The notes: generated from the letters alone by a model not told the origin. Counted from the first letter of the stretch, positions 25,988 through 36,610 are shown. The stretch is 64,000 bases of DNA from Agaribacter marinus (GCF_030160655.1 NZ_BSOT01000005.1:1383546-1447545), one strand, 5' to 3'. Numbers and translations are program-made.

Positions 25988-26885
25988 TCATAGTATTGGT
26001 ATAATTGGTTTAGGCTGTATCGGCAGTTATATATGTCATTTATTAGATAACGATTCTACACATGTTTATACCAGAGATGGAATACCCCGCCATTCTCCAG
26101 ACATTATTGTGGACAATCAAACAACGCCACTACGCGCGCAAATCAAACAAATTTCAGCGCTTACCTTACAGGCTATCGATTTACTTATTATCCCAGTTAA
26201 AAGTTATCAAAACGCGGCGCTAATCGCACAGTTAAAACATACACTACCTGACAGTACAGCCATGTTAATACTGCAAAATGGGATTGCCGGCTTAGATGAC
26301 TTTTGCCTAGCGTTGCCCGACCATACAATTTATTGGGGTATATCAACCGATGGCCTATTTCGAAATACTGATGGATATGTGGAACTCGCAGGAAACGGTC
26401 ACTTGTTGATTGGTAATATTCAGCGTGGAAAAAATGCTGTCAACGGAGAACACGCAATACAAAAGATCATTAGCCAACATCCTCACGGCCAATGGACGAA
26501 GAATATACGCCCCAATATATATAAAAAACTGCTTGTCAACAGTGTGATTAATCCACTCACCTTTATTTACGAATGTAAAAATGGCGAATTAATTACATAT
26601 CACGACACATGCACACAAATTATCCAAGAAGTACTGAATGTATTTAGATGTGAAAATATAGATTTTAGCGATGCTGAGTGGTCTCAAGCAGTATATGACG
26701 TAATAACTACAACCGCAGAAAACACATCGTCCATGTTACAAGACAAACTGAGTAAAAAACCAACTGAAATAGATGCTATTTTGCGCCCACTAATAAAAAA
26801 AGCAGCGCTTTATGAAGTTGAAACACCAATTATGCAGCAATTGTATATTCGAATTAAGCAGCAGGAAGCGACTTACCTAACATAA
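25980..26885 (+). CDS. 2-dehydropantoate 2-reductase (PanE/ApbA family)
   Basis: NADPH-dependent reductase that makes pantoate in pantothenate/CoA synthesis. The Rossmann motif is IGIIGLGCIGS at the N-terminus; PVKSYQN and YKKLLVNSVINPLT carry the conserved lysine and asparagine. I start at GTG, giving ~301 residues, because the longer reading frame upstream lies inside the pseudouridine synthase and precedes the nucleotide-binding strand. The GTG overlaps the preceding stop by eight bases, implying coupling. Paralogues with other keto-acid substrates exist, so I do not assign panE firmly. Confidence 0.8.
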   Translation: MTNHSIGIIGLGCIGSYICHLLDNDSTHVYTRDGIPRHSPDIIVDNQTTPLRAQIKQISALTLQAIDLLIIPVKSYQNAALIAQLKHTLPDSTAMLILQNGIAGLDDFCLALPDHTIYWGISTDGLFRNTDGYVELAGNGHLLIGNIQRGKNAVNGEHAIQKIISQHPHGQWTKNIRPNIYKKLLVNSVINPLTFIYECKNGELITYHDTCTQIIQEVLNVFRCENIDFSDAEWSQAVYDVITTTAENTSSMLQDKLSKKPTEIDAILRPLIKKAALYEVETPIMQQLYIRIKQQEATYLT

Positions 26886-26943
26886 ACTACAGCGACATTG
26901 CTGTCTGCCATTTTTGCGTTTTAACTAAGGAAAACGAATACAT

Positions 26944-28512
26944 ATGAACTTTTTGGACTATGCAATTATTGTCGTGTATTTAGTGGGTTTGCTATTCATG
27001 GGGTTCTTACTTAAAAATCAAAACGATAAGCAAGATTATTTTTTAGGCGGCAGAACCTTAGGTTGGAAGCCCTTATCCCTGTCAATTATGGCAACGCAAC
27101 TTTCGGCCATCAGCTTTGTGTCGGCTCCTGCATTCGTTGGGCTTAGAGAAGGTGGCGGACTTATTTGGCTGTCATACGAGCTTGCTGTCCCCATTGCCAT
27201 GCTTTTACTACTGTGGAAGGTACTACCACGCCTATACAATGCTGGGGTGGTAAGTGTGTATGACTACCTTGAAGGACGCTTCAATCGCTCAACACGCCTG
27301 CTATTAAGTTTTGTATTTCAAATGAGCCGTTCCTTTGCCACTGCCATTATGATTTACGCAGTATCTATCATATTGCAAGGTACTATAGGCTTGGCGTATT
27401 GGCAAAGTATCTTGCTGATCGGCTGCGTTACCGTCGTATATTCTCTGCAAGGTGGCATGAAAGCGGTTGTCTATGGGGATGCCTTACAAATGGTGCTCAT
27501 TGTCTTGGGCACAGCCGCATGCCTTGGTTTTGCTCTCTATCACATCGGCGGTGTCCAGATATTTTTAGATGGTGTTGACCCAGCTAGATTGCAAGCTGTG
27601 AATTTTTCATCGTTTGGTATAAATGGCGAAGGCTTTGGTTTTTGGCCAATGTTATTTGGCGGCGTTGTCCTTTATGCATCTTATTACGGTTGCGACCAAT
27701 CAGAGGCACAACGCTTATTATCTGCTAAAAACCAACATGACCTGAAAAAAATGGTAATGGCAGCGACATTCATGCGCTTTCCCGTGACCTTACTTTACTG
27801 TATGTCAGGACTGGTCATCGGCACCCTTGTGCTCACAACACCAAGCTTGCTAGCGCAAATTCCGGCAGATAAACCGGATTGGATGATGCCCATTTTCATT
27901 GTCAATTATATGCCCAACGGTGTAATTGGTTTGTTGTTAGTTGCCATTCTTGCAGCAGCAATGTCGTCTCTAAGCTCAGCAGTGAACAGCTTGTCAGCAG
28001 TATCTGTTGAAGATTATTGCCGGCTGAAAGACGCGAAATTGTCTAACGAACAGTACCTAGTTGCCGCAAGGTACATGGGTATTTTTTGGGGAGTAGTCAC
28101 ACTCGGTTTGTCTTTTTTTGCAGGAAATATCGCGCCGACAGTAATCGAAGCGATCAATAAAATTGGCTCCCTATTTTACGGACCGATTCTTGCGATTTTC
28201 ACGCTCGGCTTATTAATAAAACGCGTCAATGGCACGCATGCGAGTATCGGCTTGGTTTCAGGTGTTTTTATCAATGTATGCGTGTGGCAATTTGCGCCAA
28301 ATATCTTTTGGTTTTGGTGGAATTTAATTGGATTTTTATCTACCGCAGGAGTGGGAATTTTAACATCATTCACATTCAACCTTGAGGCAGCTAAACAAGA
28401 CTCAGATGACACTAAAGCGCTCCGCTCTTTGTCGTTGCGAGATGCCAGCCTTATGATACTTTGGTTTATATTTATTGTGGCAATAGCCGTGACGATACCG
28501 TTTGTATTGTAG
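26944..28512 (+). CDS. Sodium:solute symporter (SSS family)
   Basis: A 522-residue inner-membrane protein with about 13-14 transmembrane helices. The family signatures are DYFLGGRTLGWKPLSLSIMA and the GGMKAVVYGDALQ region. It uses a sodium gradient to import a small solute such as a sugar, amino acid or vitamin. It lies ~58 bases after the PanE-like gene with an AAGGA ribosome site and could be co-transcribed, but nothing in the sequence identifies the substrate. Confidence 0.85.
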   Translation: MNFLDYAIIVVYLVGLLFMGFLLKNQNDKQDYFLGGRTLGWKPLSLSIMATQLSAISFVSAPAFVGLREGGGLIWLSYELAVPIAMLLLLWKVLPRLYNAGVVSVYDYLEGRFNRSTRLLLSFVFQMSRSFATAIMIYAVSIILQGTIGLAYWQSILLIGCVTVVYSLQGGMKAVVYGDALQMVLIVLGTAACLGFALYHIGGVQIFLDGVDPARLQAVNFSSFGINGEGFGFWPMLFGGVVLYASYYGCDQSEAQRLLSAKNQHDLKKMVMAATFMRFPVTLLYCMSGLVIGTLVLTTPSLLAQIPADKPDWMMPIFIVNYMPNGVIGLLLVAILAAAMSSLSSAVNSLSAVSVEDYCRLKDAKLSNEQYLVAARYMGIFWGVVTLGLSFFAGNIAPTVIEAINKIGSLFYGPILAIFTLGLLIKRVNGTHASIGLVSGVFINVCVWQFAPNIFWFWWNLIGFLSTAGVGILTSFTFNLEAAKQDSDDTKALRSLSLRDASLMILWFIFIVAIAVTIPFVL

Positions 28513-28629
28513 CGCTATTTAGGGTATTTAATTTAACGCATGATCTCGATGGTAGAAGTCGAATATTTGTGGGTGTTGAGTTAGTCGTCCGACAATCTAC
28601 AGGTGTTCCAAAATTATCATTGTAGGTAC

Positions 28630-28668
28630 AAAAAAACCTGAACTCACATCTGCCAGTTCAGGTTTTGG
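28630..28668 (-). terminator. Terminator shared by lysS and the convergent symporter gene
   Basis: A perfect 12-bp stem (arms 28633-28644 and 28655-28666, AAAACCTGAACT type) is followed by a T-run on the minus strand and by TTTTGG on the plus strand. It ends lysS and probably also the convergent symporter gene. Confidence 0.85.
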
Positions 28669-28694
28669 TTCAGTTAAGTAATTTATACAAATAC

Positions 28695-30248
28695 TTATTC
28701 AGCGCCTTCTGCACTAGCAATTGGCTTCATATGCGGGAACAAGATCACGTCTTTTATTGTTGGGCTGTCTGAGAACAACATGACCAAACGATCGATCCCA
28801 ATCCCCTCACCTGCGGTTGGCGGTAAACCGTATTCAAGTGCTGCAATGTAGTCTTCGTCGAAGTGCATTGCTTCGTCGTCACCCGCGTCTTTTTCTTCCA
28901 CTTGTTTTTGAAAACGTGCGGCTTGGTCTTCTGAGTCATTAAGCTCTGAGAAGCCGTTGGCTAGTTCGCGACCGCCAACAAAAAACTCAAAACGATCGGT
29001 AACAAACGGATTTTCATCGTTTCGTCTAGCAAGTGGTGACACTTCCCAAGGGTATTCGGTAATAAAGGTCGGTTGATCTAGCTGTTCTTCCGCAGTTGCC
29101 TCAAAGATTTCACATAAATATTTACCTGGACCCCAAATACCATCAACTTCAGGCTCTTTAATGTGAAGTTGTTTTGCCATTGCTTTTAAGGCGTCGAGAT
29201 TGTTCTCTGGATCTTTTATCGCGTCGGCATTGGCTTCTGGCCAATATTTAATAACAGCATCAGCCATACTTAAACGTGTAAAAGGCTTACCAAAATCGTA
29301 TTGCTTCTCTTCAACTACTTCGCCTTCTGCATTTTTAACGGTATTGACCACCGTCGTCGTGCCAAGTACATCTTGTGCAACTTCGCGGAGCATTTCTTCT
29401 GTGAGATTCATCAAGTCGTTATAATCTGCATACGCTTGGTAAAACTCAAGCATGGTGAACTCTGGGTTGTGGCGAGTAGACAGTCCTTCATTACGGAAAT
29501 TACGGTTAATCTCAAATACACGCTCAAAACCACCAACAACTAAACGCTTTAAGTACAACTCTGGCGCGATACGTAAATACATATCGATATCCATAGCATT
29601 GTGGTGAGTCACAAACGGCTTAGCCGTTGCGCCACCGGGTATAACTTGTAGCATTGGCGTTTCAACTTCCATAAAACGACGATCAATTAAGAACTTGCGA
29701 ATACCGCTCACTACTTTACTGCGAATTTGAAAGGTATGACGCGTATCAGGATTAGTTATCAAATCCACATAACGCTGGCGGTACTTTGTTTCTTGATCTG
29801 CCAAGCCGTGAAATTTTTCAGGTAGAGGACGCAAGGCTTTCGTGAGTAATTCATAGCTTTCCATGTTTACATACAAGTCACCTTTACCGGACTTATGCAA
29901 GGCCCCTTTTACGCCAATGATATCACCAATATCTAGGCTGCCATATTTTGCTTTAATGGCTTTTTGCACGCCCTTGTCTGCATACGCTTGAATATGCCCA
30001 GTCATGTCTTGCAATAACAAGAAAGGTCCACGTTTAGCCATTACACGTCCGGCGATAGACACAATATTGTTTTGTTCTGCTAAATCATCTTTTTCGAATG
30101 CAGCAAACTTGTCTTGAATATCTTGCGCATAATGCTCGCGTCTAAATTGATTTGGAAAACCATTTGAATTGCATTGCTGACGAATGCTGTTGAGCTTGGC
30201 ACGTCTTTCGGCAATTAACTTGTTTTCATCTTGTTGCTGCGTTGTCAT
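28695..30248 (-). CDS. lysS: Lysyl-tRNA synthetase (class II)
   Basis: Charges tRNA-Lys. The 517-residue protein has an N-terminal OB-fold anticodon-binding domain (about 60-170; [12 protein letters not shown]) and a class II catalytic core with motif 2 [20 protein letters not shown] and motif 3 [12 protein letters not shown]. The order prfB-lysS is conserved in gammaproteobacteria, though here a large palindromic element separates them and may uncouple their expression. Confidence 0.98.
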   Translation of the reverse strand: MTTQQQDENKLIAERRAKLNSIRQQCNSNGFPNQFRREHYAQDIQDKFAAFEKDDLAEQNNIVSIAGRVMAKRGPFLLLQDMTGHIQAYADKGVQKAIKAKYGSLDIGDIIGVKGALHKSGKGDLYVNMESYELLTKALRPLPEKFHGLADQETKYRQRYVDLITNPDTRHTFQIRSKVVSGIRKFLIDRRFMEVETPMLQVIPGGATAKPFVTHHNAMDIDMYLRIAPELYLKRLVVGGFERVFEINRNFRNEGLSTRHNPEFTMLEFYQAYADYNDLMNLTEEMLREVAQDVLGTTTVVNTVKNAEGEVVEEKQYDFGKPFTRLSMADAVIKYWPEANADAIKDPENNLDALKAMAKQLHIKEPEVDGIWGPGKYLCEIFEATAEEQLDQPTFITEYPWEVSPLARRNDENPFVTDRFEFFVGGRELANGFSELNDSEDQAARFQKQVEEKDAGDDEAMHFDEDYIAALEYGLPPTAGEGIGIDRLVMLFSDSPTIKDVILFPHMKPIASAEGAE

Positions 30249-30305
30249 CTTTTTTCCTGAATGGTGTTGCTAATAACGGTGTTTGTTTTGAGACGCTGGC
30301 TAGGC

Positions 30306-30421
30306 ACAGGAGGAAATAAGTTGTGCTAAAAATAAAGTCGCCATAAACCCATCCATGGGGGCTCCTCAAAGGCATCCATGCCTTTGAGGCTTTATTTTTA
30401 GCACAACTTATTTCCTCCTGT
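30306..30421. repeat. 116-bp nested inverted repeat between prfB and lysS
   Basis: Perfect 32-bp terminal inverted arms (30306-30337 and 30390-30421) enclose two smaller hairpins. One is an 11-bp stem with a TCCA loop (30364-30389); the other is CCCAT-CC-ATGGG (30348-30359). Both inner loops show the CATCCATG pattern. The structure resembles a MITE or REP/ERIC-like palindromic element rather than a simple terminator. If transcribed with prfB-lysS it would fold into one long cruciform-like stem. Confidence 0.85.
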
Positions 30422-30458
30422 CCTTATTCAACGCTTACAATATTCTACTCTTAAATTA

Positions 30459-31557
30459 CTACAAGCCAGACTGAAGACTAGCGACGATAAATTTATTTAA
30501 ATCACCGTCTAATACTGCTTGGGTATTACGTGTTTCTACCCCAGTCCTTAAGTCTTTAATCCGCGAATCGTCAAGCACATAAGAGCGTATTTGGCTGCCC
30601 CAGCCGATATCTGATTTTGTGTCTTCAAGGGCTTGCTTTTCAGCGTTTTGCTTTTGCATTTCTAATTCATAAAGCTTGGCTTTTAACTGCTTCATGGCTT
30701 GATCTTTATTTTTATGCTGCGAGCGATCATTCTGGCACTGTACCACAGTATTTGTCGGTAAGTGAGTAATACGCACAGCAGAATCTGTTCGGTTTACATG
30801 CTGACCACCAGCGCCCGAAGCACGGTAAGTATCAATGCGTAAATCCGCTGGGTTAATGTCGATATCAATGTCATCATTTACTTCAGGGTAAGCAAAGGCT
30901 GACGCGAAGGATGTGTGCCTACGATTACCAGAATCAAAAGGCGACTTTCTAACCAAACGATGAACACCAGTTTCAGTGCGCAACCAACCAAACGCGTACT
31001 CTCCCTGAAAACGAATCGTCGCACTCTTAATCCCTGCAACATCCCCATCAGATACTTCGATTAGCTCAGTTTTGAAACCTTGCTCTTCCCCCCAGCGTAA
31101 GTACATTCTTAGCAACATATTTGCCCAATCCTGTGCTTCTGTGCCGCCAGAACCCGATTGAATATCAATATAGGCATCATTGGCGTCGTTCGCGCCTGAA
31201 AACATACGCCTAAATTCAAGTAACTCTAGTGCCTTGAGTAATTCGGCTAATTCAGCTTCAGCTTCTTGAAACGTTTCTTCGTCTTCCGCTTCAAGCGCTA
31301 ACTCAAGTAAACCTTCAATATCTTCTGTTCCTAGATCGAGTTGTTTAATCGTATCGACTACTTGTTCTAAGGCGACCTTCTCTTTCCCTAATTTTTGTGC
31401 GTTTTCGGGGTCATTCCAAACATCTGCTGATTCAAGCTCTCTTGATACTTCCTCTAAACGCTCAACTTTGACATCATAGTCAAAGATACCCCCTAAGCGC
31501 TTCGCTACGAGTGCGGATATCTGCAATGGCGTTATTTATTGGATTAACTTCAAACAT
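30459..31557 (-). CDS. prfB: Peptide chain release factor 2 (programmed +1 frameshift)
   Basis: Terminates translation at UGA and UAA. Reading starts at the ATG of MFEVNPINN and runs 25 codons to an in-frame TGA after CTT; a +1 shift at CTTTGAC then gives [12 protein letters not shown]. The full protein is 365 residues, exactly the E. coli length. The stop-recognition tripeptide SPF and the catalytic GGQ ([12 protein letters not shown]) are present. The residue matching E. coli position 246 is alanine, the more active variant. An annotation without the shift would miss the first 25 residues. Confidence 0.97.
31479..31494 (-). promoter_or_regulatory. prfB autoregulatory frameshift site
   Basis: On the minus strand AGGGGGTATCTTTGAC is present: an internal Shine-Dalgarno-like AGGGGG three bases before CTT, then TGA and C. 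This is the classic RF2 feedback signal. Low RF2 favours the +1 slip from CTT to TTT. Confidence 0.97.
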
Positions 31558-31694
31558 ATTCAATAATTTTATTTTCACAAAGTGCGCGAAGTTTACAGAA
31601 AAATGCCAATTATTGATATACTTGAGAAAAGAATTAGCACTTATTCCGGTCAAGTATTGTAGGCACAAAGGCCATAGTCATATAAGGACATCTC

Positions 31695-32537
31695 TTGCAT
31701 TTTTATTCGTTGTCGCTTGCAGTTTTTTTTGCGCTATTTGCCTTTGCTGGAAACTCACTACTGTGCAGAATGGCGTTACTTCATACGGCGATAGACCCGT
31801 CAAGCTTTACATTTATTCGTTTACTTTCAGGCGCCCTAGTACTAGCAATCATTGTTTTACTGCGAAAACAACGCTTTATTGGCTCAGGAAATTGGTTGTC
31901 TGCGTTTGCCTTATTTGTTTATGCCAGCGCATTCTCTTGGTCTTACATTGCGTTAGACACAGGCACAGGCGCTTTCATTTTATTTGCGAGTGTACAAATT
32001 TGCATGCTGTTGATTGCGTTTAGCAAAGGCGATAAGTTTTCATTAAATCAGTGGTTAGGTTTTGGTCTAGCCGTTACTGGGCTAAGTTTATTGCTTTCGC
32101 CCTCACAAGTACCATCAATGCTTTATGCTATATTAATGGTCTTCGCGGGTATAGCGTGGGCAATATATACAATTCGGGGGAAATCAAATAACGCACCGTT
32201 ACTTGTTACTGCTGACAATTTTCTAAAATCACTGCCGTTTGGCGCCTTGTTATTACTTGTTACCTGGCAAGATATATCAGTGCCTAGTGACGGTGTCATT
32301 TACGCGATTGCCTCAGGCGCGATTACATCGGGCGTAGGCTATACGATTTGGTATTTATGTTTACCTCACATAAAATCTTCCAGCGCGGCCGTTTTACAGC
32401 TGTCTGTGCCGGTCATTGCCACGCTGGCAGGCATATTATTGTTAGATGAAACAATGACTTCAATAATGATGATTGCGTCTGTCGTCATTATTGCAGGTAT
32501 ATTAATCGCGCTAAAACAAAAGAAAGAGCACGCATGA
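31695..32537 (+). CDS. EamA-family (DMT) transporter
   Basis: A 280-residue inner-membrane protein with about ten helices in two EamA repeats, for example LFAFAGNSLLCRMAL in the first and SSSAAVLQLSVPVIATLAG in the second. It probably exports a metabolite; the substrate is unknown. The start is TTG, chosen because TAAGGA lies seven bases upstream and no ATG fits. It is divergent from prfB and convergent with argS. Confidence 0.82.
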   Translation: MHFYSLSLAVFFALFAFAGNSLLCRMALLHTAIDPSSFTFIRLLSGALVLAIIVLLRKQRFIGSGNWLSAFALFVYASAFSWSYIALDTGTGAFILFASVQICMLLIAFSKGDKFSLNQWLGFGLAVTGLSLLLSPSQVPSMLYAILMVFAGIAWAIYTIRGKSNNAPLLVTADNFLKSLPFGALLLLVTWQDISVPSDGVIYAIASGAITSGVGYTIWYLCLPHIKSSSAAVLQLSVPVIATLAGILLLDETMTSIMMIASVVIIAGILIALKQKKEHA

Positions 32538-32566
32538 CCCACATTTAATTGGTGGTTAAATATGGG
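32538..32566. terminator. Probable terminator between convergent EamA transporter gene and argS
   Basis: An 11-bp stem with one mismatch (CCCACATTTAA/TTAAATATGGG) begins directly after the plus-strand stop codon. A T-run lies a few bases further on. The position between convergent genes supports a terminator role. Confidence 0.45.
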
Positions 32567-32584
32567 GGCGTATATTTTTTGTTC

Positions 32585-34318
32585 TTACATTTGTTCTAAC
32601 GTCTCTATACCTAACATGTCTAAACCCTGTTTAAGGGTTTTAGCAGATATTGCCGCAAGGCTCAAGCGACTGCCTTTTTGCTCTGGCAACACGCCATCTT
32701 TTAAAATTGGTGAATCCTCATAAAAACGCATAAATAAACTGGCAAGTTCGTATAGATACGTACACAAGGTATGTGGCGTGGCATCTTTAGCAACAGACAA
32801 CAACGTTTCTTCAAATTGCAGAACTTTAACGGCCAAGGCCATTTCACTGTTGTTTTCAAGCGAAATATTCGCCTCATGGGAGTCTGCATTAATGCCCGCT
32901 TTTCTAAAGATGCTGCGTATTCTGGTGTAAGCATATTGCAAATAAGGCGCAGTATTGCCTTCAAAAGACAACATAGTGTCCCAATCAAACACATAATCTG
33001 TTGTTCTATTTTTGCTTAAATCTGCGTATTTAACAGCACCTATGCCCACCGTTTTTGCAATATTAGTCAACTCACTTTCGCTGTGCGCTAGGTCTCGCGC
33101 GCTCAGTAATTCTGTTGCGCGGTCTATTGCTTCATCTAGTAAATCCGATAACTTAACTGTACCACCGGTGCGCGTTTTAAACGGTTTGCCATCTTTGCCT
33201 AACATCATACCAAAGGGACAATGTTGGTAAGCTTGGGTTTCTTCTAAGTACCCTGCTTTTCTGGCAACAATTTCTGTTTGCTTAAAATGAAGCGCTTGGC
33301 GTGCGTCAGTAAAAATAAGCGTACGTTGAGTATTTAGTTTACCGCACCTATAACGTATTGCAGCTAAATCTGTTGTCGCATACAAATAACCGCCACCCGA
33401 TTTTTGTATGATATAGACGGCCGGCTTTCCCTCTTTGTCAGCAAGTTCTGGGATAAATACGACCTTAGCGCCTTGATCTTCTTCAGCAATTCCTCGTGTT
33501 AATAAGTCGTCAACTAAAGGCGCCAAATCATCATTATAGGCACTCTCACCCATAATATGCGCATTTGCTAGGGTAACGTTGAGTTTTTCATATACTTCTT
33601 CACTGTGGGATACGGATACTTTAATGAACTGTTCCCACAGCACCAAACATTGTTCATCACCGCCTTGCAGCTTAACAACGTAGTCTCTTGCTCTATCAGC
33701 AAAACCATCTTCGTTGTCGAACCTTACTTTAGCTTCACGATAAAAATCTTCTAAATCTGACAACGCAGTGCTTGCTACTTGATTATCTGCTAACTTGTCA
33801 CTTAGGTGCGCGAGCAACATGCCAAACTGTGTTCCCCAATCACCCATATGGTTTTGACGCAACACCTCATGGCCCAAAAACTCTAATACACGCACCACGG
33901 CATCACCAATAATCGTGCTTCGCAAATGCCCTACATGCATTTCTTTAGCTAAATTGGGCGCTGAATAGTCAACCACAATTTTTTCAGGTAATTGTCGTCC
34001 AACACACAGGCGCGAATCTGTATTAGCAAGTTGCAGTTGTTTCGCTAACCAAGAGGTAGACAAATGGATATTGATAAATCCAGGGCCTGCAATTTCACAC
34101 TTATCGGCTATGTCATCAATAACAACCTTGTCCAATATCATCTGGGCGATGTCACGGGGGCTTTTTTTAAGTTGTTTTGCAAGTGCCATGGCACCATTAA
34201 ATTGATAATCACCAAAGCCAGCCTTTGTGCTTTTACTTAAAGGCACGGGCGCGTTCTCGACACCAAGTTGCTTAACCGCTTGGCTAAATCTTTCTACTAA
34301 TAAGGATTGTACTAACAT
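32585..34318 (-). CDS. argS: Arginyl-tRNA synthetase
   Basis: Class I synthetase of 577 residues. The N-terminal Add1 domain is followed by the catalytic HxGH motif in NLAKEMHVGHLRST, and NHMGDWGTQFG confirms the family. The C-terminal helical anticodon domain starts near TAPYLQYAYTRIRS. As in most ArgRS, no canonical KMSKS is visible. It lies 12 bases downstream of prfC on the same strand, so co-transcription is likely. Confidence 0.98.
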   Translation of the reverse strand: MLVQSLLVERFSQAVKQLGVENAPVPLSKSTKAGFGDYQFNGAMALAKQLKKSPRDIAQMILDKVVIDDIADKCEIAGPGFINIHLSTSWLAKQLQLANTDSRLCVGRQLPEKIVVDYSAPNLAKEMHVGHLRSTIIGDAVVRVLEFLGHEVLRQNHMGDWGTQFGMLLAHLSDKLADNQVASTALSDLEDFYREAKVRFDNEDGFADRARDYVVKLQGGDEQCLVLWEQFIKVSVSHSEEVYEKLNVTLANAHIMGESAYNDDLAPLVDDLLTRGIAEEDQGAKVVFIPELADKEGKPAVYIIQKSGGGYLYATTDLAAIRYRCGKLNTQRTLIFTDARQALHFKQTEIVARKAGYLEETQAYQHCPFGMMLGKDGKPFKTRTGGTVKLSDLLDEAIDRATELLSARDLAHSESELTNIAKTVGIGAVKYADLSKNRTTDYVFDWDTMLSFEGNTAPYLQYAYTRIRSIFRKAGINADSHEANISLENNSEMALAVKVLQFEETLLSVAKDATPHTLCTYLYELASLFMRFYEDSPILKDGVLPEQKGSRLSLAAISAKTLKQGLDMLGIETLEQM

Positions 34319-34330
34319 GTGTTGATTCTC

Positions 34331-35923
34331 TTATTGTTCTCTGGTGGCGGCAAACGTAATGTCGGGATGACGCTCTTGCGCTAGGGACAAATTCACCATT
34401 GTAGGCGCAATGTAAGTTAAGTTGTTTGCCCCATCTATTGCAATATTCACTTCTGCCTTACGACGTATTTCATCTACTTTTTTGTCGTCGCCATATATCC
34501 AGCGCGCGGTCGCTACATTTACATGTTCATATATCGCCTCTACGTTGTATTCCGCCTTTAAACGCGCCACAACTACGTCAAACTGCAAAACACCCACCGC
34601 GCCAACGATTAAATCATTATTTATCAGCGGCCTGAATACTTGGACTGCGCCCTCTTCCGACAATTGAATTAACCCTTTTTGCAGCTGTTTTTGCTTTAAA
34701 GGGTCTTTTAAACGAATACGTTTAAATAATTCAGGCGCAAAGTTCGGTATCCCCGAAAAGGTAAAATCCTCACCTTGCGTAAAGGTATCACCTATGCGCA
34801 TTGACCCATGATTATGCAAACCAATAATGTCACCCGCATATGCTTCTTCAAGCAATGCTCTATCGCCAGCGAGAAAAGTAAGCGCATCAGATATGCGCAC
34901 ATCCTTGCCAATACGCGTATGGCGCATTTTCATGCCTTTTTGATATTTACCTGACACAATGCGACAAAAAGCGATTCTGTCTCGGTGTTTTGGGTCCATA
35001 TTTGCTTGAATCTTAAATACAAAGCCGCTGAACTTGCTTTCCAAGGGCTCCACTTTTCGCGCTTGCGTTTCGCGACCTTGTGGCGCAGGTGCCCATTCAG
35101 TTAAACCATCTAGCATATGATCAACGCCAAAATTACCCAAGGCAGTACCAAAATAGACAGGCGTAATTTGTCCGTCGAGAAATAGTTCCAAATCAAATTC
35201 ATTCGAGGCACCAATCACGAGTTCAAGCTCGTCTCGTAATTGCCCCGCCAAATCACTGCCGACGGCGTCGTCTAATTCTGGATTACTTAAGCCTTTGATG
35301 ATACGGACATCTTGAATCATGTGGCCTAATCCGCTTTGATATAAAATCGTTTCATCACGATGCAAATGGTAAACGCCCTTAAACAATTTGCCGCAACCAA
35401 TTGGCCAAGTAATAGGCGCGCATGCGATATTTAACTCGGTTTCAACCTCGTCCAACAATTCTAAAGGATCACGAATATCGCGATCTAACTTGTTCATAAA
35501 AGTAATAATTGGCGTATCGCGCAGACGCGTGACTTCCATAAGTTTACGCGTTCTGTCTTCGACACCTTTTGCCGCATCAATAACCATTAGGCATGAGTCA
35601 ACGGCAGTTAATGTGCGGTAGGTATCTTCAGAGAAATCTTCGTGCCCAGGGGTATCTAACAAATTAACCAAATGATCACGATAAGGAAACTGCATAACCG
35701 ATGTAGTAACAGAGATACCACGTTCTTTTTCCATTTCCATCCAGTCAGATTTAGCATGTTGACCAGACTTTTTACCTTTGACTGTACCAGCCACTTGTAA
35801 AGCTTGCCCAAACAGCAACACTTTTTCGGTAATCGTGGTTTTACCTGCATCCGGGTGAGAGATGATAGCAAACGTGCGTCGCTTATTGATTTCATTGACA
35901 AAATTGCTATCGTTCATACTCAT
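34331..35923 (-). CDS. prfC: Peptide chain release factor 3
   Basis: Translational GTPase that recycles RF1/RF2 from the ribosome. The G domain begins [17 protein letters not shown], with switch-region [19 protein letters not shown] and MNKLD. EF-G-like domains II and III follow. I start at the ATG giving MSMNDSNF (530 residues, E. coli 529) with AAGGG four bases upstream; another ATG is two codons later. The further upstream ATG would add a repetitive GVNLGVN leader that looks non-coding. Confidence 0.96.
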   Translation of the reverse strand: MSMNDSNFVNEINKRRTFAIISHPDAGKTTITEKVLLFGQALQVAGTVKGKKSGQHAKSDWMEMEKERGISVTTSVMQFPYRDHLVNLLDTPGHEDFSEDTYRTLTAVDSCLMVIDAAKGVEDRTRKLMEVTRLRDTPIITFMNKLDRDIRDPLELLDEVETELNIACAPITWPIGCGKLFKGVYHLHRDETILYQSGLGHMIQDVRIIKGLSNPELDDAVGSDLAGQLRDELELVIGASNEFDLELFLDGQITPVYFGTALGNFGVDHMLDGLTEWAPAPQGRETQARKVEPLESKFSGFVFKIQANMDPKHRDRIAFCRIVSGKYQKGMKMRHTRIGKDVRISDALTFLAGDRALLEEAYAGDIIGLHNHGSMRIGDTFTQGEDFTFSGIPNFAPELFKRIRLKDPLKQKQLQKGLIQLSEEGAVQVFRPLINNDLIVGAVGVLQFDVVVARLKAEYNVEAIYEHVNVATARWIYGDDKKVDEIRRKAEVNIAIDGANNLTYIAPTMVNLSLAQERHPDITFAATREQ

Positions 35924-35965
35924 TAGACCCTTATTTACACCTAAATTTACACCCAATTATTTGTA

Positions 35966-35989
35966 CCGCTTTCGCATAAGTGAAAGCGG
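35966..35989 (-). promoter_or_regulatory. Hairpin in the Fic gene-prfC gap
   Basis: A perfect 8-bp stem CCGCTTTC/GAAAGCGG with an 8-base loop lies between the Fic gene and prfC. No T-run follows on the minus strand. It may be a weak terminator for the mobile module or a leader hairpin of prfC. Confidence 0.4.
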
Positions 35990-36016
35990 CGCGATATTCT
36001 ATCGAAAATTGCCTTC

Positions 36017-36610
36017 TTATGCTTCGATAAATTCCATTAATGGTTCAAAATTATGTCCATCAGCTTGCCTAAGTGCCGTTATGTATTGCGTTCGCCGTTC
36101 ATTGATTTTTTCCAACTGATAGCCCCCTGCCCAATCAATAGGTGGTTCACCTAAAATTTTGGTTAAAATAGCGTCAGCCATAATACGAGAATGGCGCCCA
36201 TTGCCGTTCGGAAATAAATGTATATAAACCAACTTATGATGAAAACGAGCTGCTAGCTCTTTAGCAGAATACGTTTCATTCTCTATCCAATAAGCGGCAT
36301 CGCCTAAAAGTTGTCTCAATTGAATACTGATTTGTATTGGATCAATGCCAATACTTTTTTCAGTTTTCCTGAATGTACCAGCCCATATCCAAACTTCACC
36401 AAACAGCTTTTTATGCAGTTCTCTAACGAAACCTTCACTAAGGACGTCAGGTGACTTTTGCTTACCCAACCATTTCAGCCCATTTTGTATATTGGCCTGT
36501 TCAAGCTCGTCTAATTGTCCACGCGTTTGAATATGTTTAAAACGTAAGCCTTCCATTTCGTCAGGGTCAAGTGGCGTTGCGCCGTCAGGCTCTTTAAATA
36601 TATCACTCAT
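36017..36610 (-). CDS. Fic/DOC family protein, mobile mystery protein B
   Basis: A ~197-residue Fic-fold protein matching the mobile mystery protein B family (TIGR02613 type). The catalytic motif HLFPNGNGR (H131-R139 with the start used here) contains the histidine and anion-binding residues needed for AMP transfer to a protein hydroxyl. GEVWIWAGTFRKTEKSIGI is the flap region. The start codon lies in an ATGATGATGAG run overlapping the end of the upstream HTH gene, so translation is coupled. The pair behaves like a toxin-antitoxin or mobile-element cargo module; the target is unknown. Confidence 0.85.
   Translation of the reverse strand: MSDIFKEPDGATPLDPDEMEGLRFKHIQTRGQLDELEQANIQNGLKWLGKQKSPDVLSEGFVRELHKKLFGEVWIWAGTFRKTEKSIGIDPIQISIQLRQLLGDAAYWIENETYSAKELAARFHHKLVYIHLFPNGNGRHSRIMADAILTKILGEPPIDWAGGYQLEKINERRTQYITALRQADGHNFEPLMEFIEA

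Noticed and set aside
31511-32023. 170-codon plus-strand frame between prfB and the EamA gene
   Set aside because: It overlaps both the prfB start and the EamA gene in another frame; the EamA frame has clear membrane helices and a ribosome site.
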